Shown piece after piece: positions 1 to 5,818 of a stretch of DNA of 7,228 bases; positions within the stretch are counted from its first letter, which is position 1; each line of letters starts with the position of its first letter. The notes under the pieces are model-generated. The model ran no database searches. It was not told where the DNA came from and saw only the letters and a list, made by a program, of their open reading frames with translations. Position numbers and translations under genes: made by a program. The stretch is from Nitrosomonas sp. (GTDB taxonomy: Bacteria; Pseudomonadota; Gammaproteobacteria; Burkholderiales; Nitrosomonadaceae), in the NCBI GenBank assembly GCA_005779435.1, contig SXJH01000248.1, forward strand, positions 1-7,228, written 5' to 3'.

Positions 1-189
1 CAGTCGCTTGTCCAGCAGTGCATCCAGCCCGCCTTCGTCATAACGGTTCATGTAGCGGCGGAATGTCCGGTCGCATACCCCAAGCAATAATGCCGCTTCC
101 GTTTGCGTTAGACTCCCCTGTCTATAACCTCCATACGCTTCCTCAAATCTCATCTTCCGGGTCTCCTGTCGCCACTCTGTCCGTTTCAT
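1..189 (-). CDS. ISNCY/IS1202-family transposase, N-terminal fragment (cut by window edge)
   Basis: Sixty-three codons are visible, starting with ATG at 187-189 and running off the left edge; the rest of the gene is outside. The visible protein begins MKRTEWRQETRKMRFEEAYG and continues with a helix-turn-helix: LTQTEAALLLGV at about residues 28-39, then CDRTFRRYMNRY at about 40-51. It ends in GGLDALLDKRL, a stretch I recognise from the start of ISNCY (IS1202-type) transposases. In the family this domain binds DNA and is followed by a DDE catalytic core, which cannot be seen here. A perfect AGGAGG ribosome binding site lies 7 nt upstream (197-202), which fixes the start. Nothing in the visible part indicates a frameshift or decay. 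Confidence 0.85.
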   Translation of the reverse strand, partial: MKRTEWRQETRKMRFEEAYGGYRQGSLTQTEAALLLGVCDRTFRRYMNRYDEGGLDALLDKRL

Positions 190-196
190 CTGAAAT

Positions 197-202
197 CCTC
201 CT
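197..202 (-). promoter_or_regulatory. Shine-Dalgarno site of the transposase
   Basis: The plus strand reads CCTCCT, so the minus strand has a perfect AGGAGG 7 nt before the transposase ATG at 189. It is the strongest ribosome binding site in the window and decides the transposase start. Confidence 0.8.
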
Positions 203-218
203 CGGATTCCATAGAAAA

Positions 219-267
219 CCGGACAGATCTTGTGCTACAACCCCGGACAGTTTATTTGTTCTCTACA
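219..267. repeat. Repeated motif in the insertion-sequence terminus
   Basis: The octamer CCGGACAG occurs at 219-226 and again at 243-250, a 24-bp period. Each copy is followed by a T-rich stretch containing TTGT and then CTACAA (235-240 and 263-268). The outer copy lies at the inferred element tip and the inner copy is immediately internal. Repeated subterminal motifs are commonly transposase binding sites. That role is inferred here; the repetition itself is seen directly. Confidence 0.55.
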
Positions 268-282
268 AATTGAACCCTGATA

Positions 283-312
283 TTAGACAAACGACGCGGA
301 ACGATTTAGCAT
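283..312 (+). promoter_or_regulatory. Weak candidate promoter of the copper cluster
   Basis: TTAGAC (283-288) and TAGCAT (307-312) are separated by 18 bp and could be -35 and -10 boxes for the cluster that begins at 376. Neither box matches the consensus well. I found no recognisable CueR-type or CopR-type operator between 268 and 375. A promoter inside the insertion sequence, reading outward, is an equally open possibility. Confidence 0.22.
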
Positions 313-375
313 AGCCGGATTCTAATCAAGGCGAGATGGATACACGGATTCTGGAACCATTTTCGGGGGAATTCG

Positions 376-828
376 ATGAGTAGAATTATACCATTGCTAA
401 TCTTGGTCTTGTTTCCGAGCGATAGCCATACCAGCGCAAATTATTCCGCTGCGAATGTCGATATCGGCACGCCAGGAAACGTGAATAAAGTCGTGCGAAC
501 GATAAAACTGACGCAAGTCGATAATATGTTTTTACCTGCTGAAATTACCGTCAAGGAAGGGGAAACCGTGCGGCTTGTAATTAAAAATGGCGGTAACCAT
601 AAGCACGAAATGCTGATCGGCTCAATGGCGGATTTGAAAAAAGCGGCCGGTATGCGGCGTATCAGTCCCGATAATGTGCATGCCGAAGCGAACCTGATGC
701 AGCTTGAACCTGGAGAACAAAAGGAATTGATCTGGCAATTTGCCGGTGCGGGTACTGTCGATTTTGCCTGTCCGTTGCCCGGTCATTTTAAGAAAATGCG
801 TGGAAAAATTTTTGTGGAGAAAAAATGA
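376..828 (+). CDS. Periplasmic cupredoxin (type 1 copper protein, CopI/azurin-like)
   Basis: A 150-residue small blue-copper-type protein. Residues 1 to about 20 form a short hydrophobic export signal. The cupredoxin fold spans about 40-148. The type 1 copper ligands are visible as a His in NHKHEM (H77 most likely, H75 possible) and the C-terminal set C132, H137 and M141, with the Cys-x4-His-x3-Met spacing of azurin-type sites. Such proteins carry electrons or buffer copper in the periplasm. CopI-type cupredoxins are linked to copper tolerance, but this one lacks their His-rich N-terminus, so I leave the symbol blank. GGGGGA at 365-370 supports the ATG at 376. Its stop overlaps the start of the next gene (ATGA), implying translational coupling to a DUF411 gene and supporting a copper role. 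It could instead be an electron donor or acceptor for the neighbouring cytochrome c. Confidence 0.88.
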   Translation: MSRIIPLLILVLFPSDSHTSANYSAANVDIGTPGNVNKVVRTIKLTQVDNMFLPAEITVKEGETVRLVIKNGGNHKHEMLIGSMADLKKAAGMRRISPDNVHAEANLMQLEPGEQKELIWQFAGAGTVDFACPLPGHFKKMRGKIFVEKK

Positions 829-1367
829 AAAGACGAATCAGTAATCTGTTGGTGGGATCGATCATTGCTGCCGGTTTGTTGAGCGTAACCTCGCACGTTG
901 CGGCGACAACTACCGTTGAGGTCTATAAAAGCCCTACCTGCGGGTGCTGCGGCAAATGGGTCGATCACATGCGCGATCATGGTTTTACGGTAAAAACACA
1001 CGATGTCGGTAATAAAGAGATCAGAAAAAAATCGGGTATATCGAATACATTGGGATCTTGCCATACCGCACTGATTAACGGTTATGCGTTCGAAGGCCAT
1101 GTACCGGCGCCGGATATTGCTCGCTTCCTCAAGGAGAAACCCCATGCCGTCGGTTTGGCCGTGCCGGATATGCCGCACGGCACGCCCGGCATGGAAGGTT
1201 CGCGAGTCGATCCTTACAGCGTGCTGCTGATCAAAGAGCGCGACCAGGAGCGCAAAGATACAACCATCTACAAGCGTTATGACCCGCATGCGCAACAAGT
1301 CGAGCGATCACAATCGGAACCTGAACCGCAGCCACAGCAAACAGGTTCGGTAATGCGCCTGAAATAA
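825..1367 (+). CDS. copG: DUF411 periplasmic copper-binding protein (CopG-like)
   Basis: A 180-residue exported protein of the DUF411 family, which includes the CopG proteins of copper-resistance clusters and has a thioredoxin-like fold that binds copper. Residues 1-27 are a signal peptide with likely cleavage after SHVAA. Family hallmarks follow in order: KSPTCGCCGKWVDHM with C39, C41 and C42; SCH with C79 and H80; GYAFEGHVPA with H92; and GLAVPDMPHGTPGME at 110-124 with M116 and M123. All conserved Cys, His and Met positions that I expect are present. After about residue 150 there is a polar Gln/Glu/Pro-rich tail that looks disordered. Translation is coupled to the cupredoxin gene by the 4-bp ATGA overlap, with GGAGA at 816-820 as the ribosome binding site. 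The precise reaction of the family is not settled; roles in copper sequestration or redox handling of Cu(I) and Cu(II) are proposed. Confidence 0.9.
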   Translation: MKRRISNLLVGSIIAAGLLSVTSHVAATTTVEVYKSPTCGCCGKWVDHMRDHGFTVKTHDVGNKEIRKKSGISNTLGSCHTALINGYAFEGHVPAPDIARFLKEKPHAVGLAVPDMPHGTPGMEGSRVDPYSVLLIKERDQERKDTTIYKRYDPHAQQVERSQSEPEPQPQQTGSVMRLK

Positions 1368-1379
1368 TTTCCCGCTTTC

Positions 1380-1850
1380 ATGACCGTACGCATTTTTTTG
1401 CTGTGCGGAATCGCTGCTCTCCTTATCCTCGGTTGCGGCGATTCCGTTCCGTTCGCCGCGATTACCGGAAAGCCGGTGGTTGATGGCAAAACCGGATTGG
1501 TCGTACGCAACCTGGATTCGGTGCAAATCCAGCGTGGCGAGGCGGTTTATCGTGCAAACTGCACCGGTTGCCACGGCCCCAACGGAGAGGCTACGCCGGA
1601 TTGGCGCAAGCCTAATCCGGATGGCAAGTATCCTCCCCCGCCATTGGATAGTTCCGCGCATGCTTGGCATCATTCCACCGAGGTTTTAAAGAAAACGATT
1701 CTGAAGGGAACGCCGCCGGAAATCGGTTCCATGCCGGCATGGGAAGGCAAGTTGACAGAACAGCAAGTCGACGATGTTGTCGTTTGGATCAAATCGCTCT
1801 GGTCAGACGAGATTTACGATCTTTGGTACAAAAATTTCGAAGGTAAATAA
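1380..1850 (+). CDS. Class I cytochrome c, lipoprotein
   Basis: A 156-residue mono-haem cytochrome c. The N-terminus is a lipoprotein signal: a hydrophobic segment ending in LILGC, with C19 as the lipidation site, so the protein should be membrane-anchored and face the periplasm. Haem attaches at C61-x-x-C64-H65 (CTGCH), and the distal ligand is probably M118 in GSMPAW. The LTEQQVDDVVVWIKSLW helix at about 125-141 is the usual C-terminal helix of the fold. It starts 12 nt after the DUF411 stop without a clear Shine-Dalgarno site, so it may rely on coupled translation. No earlier start is possible, because the in-frame codon at 1365-1367 is the stop of the previous gene. It most likely passes electrons to or from the cupredoxin or a terminal oxidase. 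The aromatic tail (WYKNF) is unexplained. Confidence 0.9.
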   Translation: MTVRIFLLCGIAALLILGCGDSVPFAAITGKPVVDGKTGLVVRNLDSVQIQRGEAVYRANCTGCHGPNGEATPDWRKPNPDGKYPPPPLDSSAHAWHHSTEVLKKTILKGTPPEIGSMPAWEGKLTEQQVDDVVVWIKSLWSDEIYDLWYKNFEGK

Positions 1851-1880
1851 TTTCGCAATTGTTTACGCCTGACCGAATAG

Positions 1881-2270
1881 TCATTCGATCGTTCTTTGTT
1901 CAAGCGCGTTGATTTGCTCAAGAATTGCGTGCTTTTCATCTTCCAACGCTTTAAAGCGGCTGTACAGCGAATCGAGCTCAACCGCATACTGCTTTATTCT
2001 TTCCTGTTTCCCTTGCCTCTGTTGAACCAACTCTTCATATTTCGGAATAGGTATGCTCTTTTCCGGTGAAATCGGTTGCGCGGTTATCATCGGCGCCTCC
2101 GACATTTCATTACGGCGCAATTCCTGAATCATCAAGAATTGCTGATAAGTCGACTGAGATTCCTGTTGGATGCGGGTTAATTCCTTTTCCAATCGCTGTC
2201 GGTGTGTTTCCGTATCCGCCTGCGCTGGAATACATACCGCCAGAAGCAACCATAAAAGAATGTTTCGCAT
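1881..2270 (-). CDS. Small secreted coiled-coil protein, function unknown
   Basis: A 129-residue protein I do not recognise. Residues 1-18 form a clean Sec signal peptide (hydrophobic LLWLLLAV, cleavage after AQA). The mature part has a charged helical stretch at about 20-56, a Pro-rich linker at about 57-77 (ITAQPISPEKSIPIP), and a second helical stretch at about 78-126 with heptad-like spacing of Leu, Ile and Tyr. There are no Cys residues in the mature part and no membrane segment, so it is probably a periplasmic coiled coil. AGGGCG (2277-2282) lies 6 nt before the ATG and supports the start. The gene converges on the cytochrome c gene with a 30-bp gap, so it is not in that operon, and it is divergent from the porin-like gene. 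A periplasmic adaptor or envelope protein would fit the shape, but nothing here shows a role. Confidence 0.72.
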   Translation of the reverse strand: MRNILLWLLLAVCIPAQADTETHRQRLEKELTRIQQESQSTYQQFLMIQELRRNEMSEAPMITAQPISPEKSIPIPKYEELVQQRQGKQERIKQYAVELDSLYSRFKALEDEKHAILEQINALEQRTIE

Positions 2271-2318
2271 GATTCACGCCCTATTTCAAAATTGCCGATA
2301 CAGTTCTTGATGCATTTT

Positions 2319-2330
2319 CTGCTTTAGCAG
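2319..2330. repeat. Short inverted repeat in the divergent intergenic region
   Basis: CTGCT-TT-AGCAG is a perfect 5-bp inverted repeat around a 2-bp centre, about 50 bp upstream of the coiled-coil gene's start. It is more likely an operator-type palindrome than a terminator, because no poly-T run follows on either strand. It could also be chance. Confidence 0.3.
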
Positions 2331-2382
2331 TTATTCAATACCGTTTGAAGAATTTTACACAACTATTCCCATAGCAAATGCC

Positions 2383-2400
2383 CTTTCATCGCGGTGAAAG
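2383..2400. promoter_or_regulatory. Inverted repeat next to a candidate promoter, possible operator
   Basis: CTTTCA (2383-2388) and TGAAAG (2395-2400) form a perfect 6-bp dyad with a 6-bp centre that partly extends the symmetry. The dyad ends one base before the candidate -35 box at 2402, which is a usual place for an activator or repressor to bind. I cannot assign it to a known regulator. Confidence 0.4.
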
Positions 2401-2401
2401 T

Positions 2402-2430
2402 TTGATTTGCGGGGTAAGTATCTCTATTTT
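2402..2430 (+). promoter_or_regulatory. Candidate sigma-70 promoter of the porin/PBP-like/GGDEF operon
   Basis: TTGATT (2402-2407) and TATTTT (2425-2430) each match four of six consensus bases and are separated by the optimal 17 bp. Transcription would begin near 2437, leaving an 80-nt leader before the ATG at 2519. A weaker alternative, TTGCTT (2436-2441) and TACTAT (2458-2463) with 16 bp between them, lies just downstream. Confidence 0.4.
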
Positions 2431-2518
2431 ATTGATTGCTTATATTGCAAAACTCATTACTATTGGCATCCCAAGAAGCTGATTTCTCATAAACATTAAT
2501 AATGAAGTTATAGCTGCG

Positions 2519-3766
2519 ATGCGACGGTTAACGCTGAGTTTATTAATCTGCTCATTCATTTTATTTTGTACAGCCGAAACGAAAGCGCAGGAACCCAAAG
2601 GGCCGCGCTTTCGTTTGAGTGGATTTGGTACGCTGGATGTTACATCAGCCGGAACAAAACAAGTCGGCTATCACAATGAATTCAGCCATGCCGGCCAATT
2701 TGGCGGTGTATCGATCTTTTCCGGATCTGTCGCAGGCTTGCAGTTGGATGCCGATCTGCTGCCGAAATTAAGCGTCACCGTTCAGGGGATTGTCAAAGAA
2801 AGAGCTAAGCAGGATTTATTCAATTTCCTGGATTGGGCTTTTTTACGTTACCAGCTAACGCCTAATACCGTCATTCGCGCCGGGCGCATGGGCATGGATT
2901 TGTATATGCTGTCCGAATACAGGAACGTGGGCTTCGCCTACCTGTGGGCGCATCCTGTGGTTGAATTTTACATGCCGATCTCGTTCAGCCACTTCGACGG
3001 ATTCGACGCAAAATATTCGCATAGAATCGGTCCTGGTTTTCTGGAATTCAAAGTCTATGGAGGCCAGGTCGGCTCCGACATCGTTGTCAGCAGAGGTGAT
3101 TTCAGCTTAAGGGAGCGCCCATTTTTCGGTGCCAATGTGTCTTTAGAAACGGATCACTGGAAATTCCGTATGACTTATGCAACCGCCGAGGTTCATTCGG
3201 CGCGCAATCAGCAATTTCGACAACTGCTTAATGCATTGAATCATGTTCCAGCCAGTTTATGGCCGCAGGCCGCAGAAATATCGGACCATATTTCTGCGGA
3301 AGGAAAACAAACCGGCTATTATTCAGCGGGGGTCGCTTACGAAAAAAACGCGTGGGTGGTTCAATCTGAATTTTCCTGGTTCGATTCCAAATGGCCCAGC
3401 GTCAATGGAACGAACGGTTATTTAAGCGTTGGCCATAGATTCGGGCCGGTCACAGCATACAGTATCGGCTCTTATGCCAAGTCGCTGGATTCCCCTCTTC
3501 ATTTCAATCCAGATCCGTCAACTCCCGAGGGTGTGGCGCAACTCCAGCAACAAACCCAATTAGCTTTTAATAGAACGCTTGTCGACCAAAATACATTCTC
3601 GCTGGGCGCACGCTGGGATTTAAATCATCAAACGGCGTTGAAAGCGCAATGGGATCATACCTGGGTCAGAAAAGACGGTGGTGGATTGTTGATCCTCAAA
3701 GAATCGCTGGATCAGGATATAACACTGGATACGTTCAGCGTAAATCTCAATTTCATTTTTAAATGA
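2519..3766 (+). CDS. Porin-like outer-membrane beta-barrel protein
   Basis: A 415-residue exported protein. Residues 1-23 form a signal peptide (LLICSFILFC core, likely cleavage after TKA). The mature chain begins with an amphipathic strand, FRLSGFGTLDVT at 31-42, and continues with many alternating polar/aromatic strands and Gly/Asn/Asp-rich turns. It closes with a strand at the very C-terminus (TFSVNLNFIFK), as outer-membrane barrels do. The last residue is Lys rather than the classical Phe, which sits one position before. The length fits a porin-size barrel. I cannot name the family or the solute. The start lacks a strong Shine-Dalgarno site, and the ATG is chosen because the signal peptide begins there. 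The stop overlaps the next gene (ATGA), so the barrel is made together with a periplasmic PBP-like protein and a diguanylate cyclase. That context suggests sensing or uptake of the same cue. Confidence 0.78.
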   Translation: MRRLTLSLLICSFILFCTAETKAQEPKGPRFRLSGFGTLDVTSAGTKQVGYHNEFSHAGQFGGVSIFSGSVAGLQLDADLLPKLSVTVQGIVKERAKQDLFNFLDWAFLRYQLTPNTVIRAGRMGMDLYMLSEYRNVGFAYLWAHPVVEFYMPISFSHFDGFDAKYSHRIGPGFLEFKVYGGQVGSDIVVSRGDFSLRERPFFGANVSLETDHWKFRMTYATAEVHSARNQQFRQLLNALNHVPASLWPQAAEISDHISAEGKQTGYYSAGVAYEKNAWVVQSEFSWFDSKWPSVNGTNGYLSVGHRFGPVTAYSIGSYAKSLDSPLHFNPDPSTPEGVAQLQQQTQLAFNRTLVDQNTFSLGARWDLNHQTALKAQWDHTWVRKDGGGLLILKESLDQDITLDTFSVNLNFIFK

Positions 3767-4194
3767 TGAGATACCTGATCGCCACCCTGCCAATATTGCT
3801 GCTGATATCCGCCCAAGCATGGGCGGATATCGTTGTCGTCGTACATCCGCAGAGCGAATTAAAGAATTTGACAAAACAACAAGTTATTGATATTTATATG
3901 GGACGATTACAAATATCCGCAGACGGCGGCAAGATTGTTCCTTACGATCAGCCGCAGGATTCTGAAATCAGGGCCGCTTTTTATCAGAACTTGACTGAAA
4001 AACCGGTCGCTTCGGTTAATGCCTATTGGGCTAGGCTACTGTTTACAGGTCGCGCTTCCCCTCCAAGGCAACCGTCTGATAGCATGAGTATTGTAGATAT
4101 TGTGGCGGAGAGCTTGTATGCAATCGGTTATATTGACGAGAAGGATCTGGATGACCGTGTCAGCGTTGTATTTAAAGCAATGAATAATGAATAA
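3763..4194 (+). CDS. Small periplasmic PBP-like protein (phosphate-binding-protein-like single domain)
   Basis: A 143-residue protein resembling small members of the phosphate ABC transporter substrate-binding group. Residues 1-21 are a signal peptide with likely cleavage after AWA. Recognisable family stretches are LTKQQVIDIYMGR (36-48), the DGG...PYDQP turn (54-64), IRAAFYQNLTEKP (69-81), YWARLLFTGRASPP (88-101) and a final AIGYIDE (120-126). Full PstS-type proteins are roughly twice this long and carry an N-terminal Ser/Gly/Thr-rich anion-binding loop. That loop is absent, so phosphate binding should not be assumed. ATG at 3763 overlaps the porin-like stop as ATGA; a second ATG at 3766 is an alternative start. 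It overlaps the diguanylate cyclase gene by 8 bp. With no transporter genes nearby, a sensory partner of the cyclase is the likeliest role. Confidence 0.82.
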   Translation: MMRYLIATLPILLLISAQAWADIVVVVHPQSELKNLTKQQVIDIYMGRLQISADGGKIVPYDQPQDSEIRAAFYQNLTEKPVASVNAYWARLLFTGRASPPRQPSDSMSIVDIVAESLYAIGYIDEKDLDDRVSVVFKAMNNE

Positions 4195-5737
4195 CAAGTT
4201 GCATTTGCGCGTTTTTCGCATTGTTACTTTTGGCGCCATCGTTTTTACCGGGGCCGCTTCCATCATTTTTTATCTTTATACCCAATCGGTAGAGCAAAAA
4301 TCGATGGATCGAGTCCTGGATCAATTGTTTGTCACGGTTCAGCGATCTGCGGAAATTGCTGCATATCTGGATAGCAAAGAACTTGCCGAAGAGGTTGTCG
4401 ATAGTTTATCGGGAAATGACATTGTTTTAGGATCAATGTTATTAAGCAAAAACGGCATGATTGCGGTATCGAATTTTCAAGCCAACGATACCGGCGATTT
4501 CTTAAGTTTTGGGCTTTTTGCTCCCTTTTCCGCCAATGAGCAAGTGGGTGAGGTGCGCATACAGCCCAATATCGATTGGCTGAATTCGCGCGTCATGAAT
4601 TCAACCCTCGAAAGAACGCTGATTCTGATCGTTCAAATAGCCGTTATCGCCGTTCTCGTATTGGTGATGGCATTGCGAGTATTGACCTACCCGATTCAAT
4701 CGATCGCCCAAAATCTTCATCGTATCGCTCCGGGCGATAGCAATAATCTTAACTGCCCCAAAGGGCATGAAACAAACGAAATCGGGCATCTGGTCGATGA
4801 CATCAATAAATTGCTGGAGGCGGCGCGAACAACGATCAATCAAGAACAGTATTTGCGTAATCGCATAGAAATACTGGAAAAACATTTTCGCTTGATTTTT
4901 GAGCGGGCCAGTGCCGGAATCTTTTTATTGGATAAGAATTTTTACCTCAATTCAGTCAATCCGGCGTTTAAAGATATTGTAGGAATCGCCTTGAAAGAAC
5001 GGCGGGAGGGCAAACAGAGCATTTACTTGCCGGATTTATTCCAAGATCCGGCAGTTATTGAAAAAATATTGCACGATGTGCTGGAAACCCATAAACAAGC
5101 AGCTTACGATCTCAGGTTGGCTGCATCCGGGGATGGCGAAGAGCGCTGGTTACATTGCTTATTTTCTACGGTTAAAAATGACGACGGCGAAAATTTGATA
5201 GAGGGCTTAGCGCTCGATGTAACGGCGCGCACTGTGGAAATGGAACGTATTCTGTTCGAATCCCAGCACGATGTATTGACACAATTACTTAATAGACGCG
5301 CCGGAGAGCGATTGCTCAATGGCATGCTAACGCACGCCGACAAGAATCTGGGCCAAGTTGCATTGCTGCTAATAGATTTAAATAATTTCAAATTCATTAA
5401 CGACAGTTATGGCCATGACGCAGGCGATAAAGTGTTGATTGAGGTTGCACATCGCATGAAATCGGCCATCAGAAAAGAAGATACTCTGATTCGATTGGGC
5501 GGCGATGAGTTTGTTGTCGGTTTCCTGGTCAGGGATGAACAAAGCGATGAAGTCGATTTTGTCGTCAGAAAATTAGAAAAAAAACTCAATATGCCGATTG
5601 ATCTTGGATTTAATCGCAAGGTTACGATAAGCGCCAGCATTGGCCTTGCGTTATTTCCACGAGATGGCGGAAACTTGGAAGCATTGATGGCGAGCGCCGA
5701 TAATGCCATGTATCAGATTAAAAAAAGTAGGGCGTAA
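4187..5737 (+). CDS. Membrane diguanylate cyclase: periplasmic sensor-HAMP-PAS-GGDEF
   Basis: A 516-residue inner-membrane enzyme predicted to make cyclic-di-GMP from two GTP. The order is TM1 at about 11-31, a periplasmic sensor at about 32-142, TM2 at about 143-166, HAMP at about 163-215, a short coiled linker, PAS at about 230-348 and GGDEF at about 355-515. The catalytic domain looks active: metal-binding D397 in LLIDLNNFKFIND, the following SYGHDAGD, and an intact GGDEF at 438-442. R429-x-x-D432 lies five residues before the GGDEF, which is the product-inhibition I-site. There is no EAL domain. The periplasmic part (AAYLDSKELAEEVVDSLSGN... then LLSKNGMIAVS) recalls the CHASE8-type sensor of YfiN; this is by eye only. 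The gene overlaps the PBP-like gene by 8 bp and has no strong ribosome binding site, which points to coupled translation. Confidence 0.93.
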   Translation: MNNKLHLRVFRIVTFGAIVFTGAASIIFYLYTQSVEQKSMDRVLDQLFVTVQRSAEIAAYLDSKELAEEVVDSLSGNDIVLGSMLLSKNGMIAVSNFQANDTGDFLSFGLFAPFSANEQVGEVRIQPNIDWLNSRVMNSTLERTLILIVQIAVIAVLVLVMALRVLTYPIQSIAQNLHRIAPGDSNNLNCPKGHETNEIGHLVDDINKLLEAARTTINQEQYLRNRIEILEKHFRLIFERASAGIFLLDKNFYLNSVNPAFKDIVGIALKERREGKQSIYLPDLFQDPAVIEKILHDVLETHKQAAYDLRLAASGDGEERWLHCLFSTVKNDDGENLIEGLALDVTARTVEMERILFESQHDVLTQLLNRRAGERLLNGMLTHADKNLGQVALLLIDLNNFKFINDSYGHDAGDKVLIEVAHRMKSAIRKEDTLIRLGGDEFVVGFLVRDEQSDEVDFVVRKLEKKLNMPIDLGFNRKVTISASIGLALFPRDGGNLEALMASADNAMYQIKKSRA

Positions 5738-5818
5738 TATACCCTTGCTTCGGGGTTGTTCCGGTCTTTGATGTGATGTCGTTTGGATGCCTGCTCTTTT
5801 ACCGATGCAGCGTTCTCA

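Larger units (their letters stand above)
1..267 (-). mobile_element. Insertion sequence end, ISNCY/IS1202-like (partial)
   Basis: This is the transposase-start end of an insertion sequence; the rest lies beyond the left edge of the window. The evidence is the transposase N-terminus encoded at 1-189 together with a non-coding terminal stretch that carries a repeated motif (219-267). I place the outer boundary near 267 because the outward-facing strand would then begin with TGTAGAGAACAAATAAACTG, which resembles the TGT-starting ends of IS1202-type elements. The opposite inverted repeat and any target duplication are not visible, so the boundary is an inference. The element stops about 108 bp before the start codon of the copper cluster, and its transposase points away from that cluster. 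Confidence 0.75.

Noticed and set aside
18..314. Plus-strand open frame of 98 codons
   Set aside because: It lies antisense to the transposase start and runs through the insertion-sequence terminus; the translation has no recognisable features.
783..1298. Minus-strand open frame of 171 codons
   Set aside because: It is antisense to the well-supported DUF411 gene and has no family signature of its own.
1308..1673. Minus-strand open frame over the cytochrome c gene
   Set aside because: It is a shadow of the cytochrome c and DUF411 coding strands; the haem motif and lipobox settle the real strand.
1874..1887. Possible terminator hairpin CGAAT-AGTC-ATTCG between the converging genes
   Set aside because: The stem is only 5 bp and AT-rich, there is no poly-T run, and it overlaps the coiled-coil gene's stop.
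5104..5709. Two minus-strand open frames opposite the cyclase
   Set aside because: They are antisense to intact PAS and GGDEF coding sequence and lack plausible domains.
5738..5818. Possible bidirectional terminator between the cyclase and hydrolase genes
   Set aside because: Only a 4-bp stem (ACCC/GGGT, 5741-5756) with a large loop is visible and no T tract follows, so I do not call a terminator.
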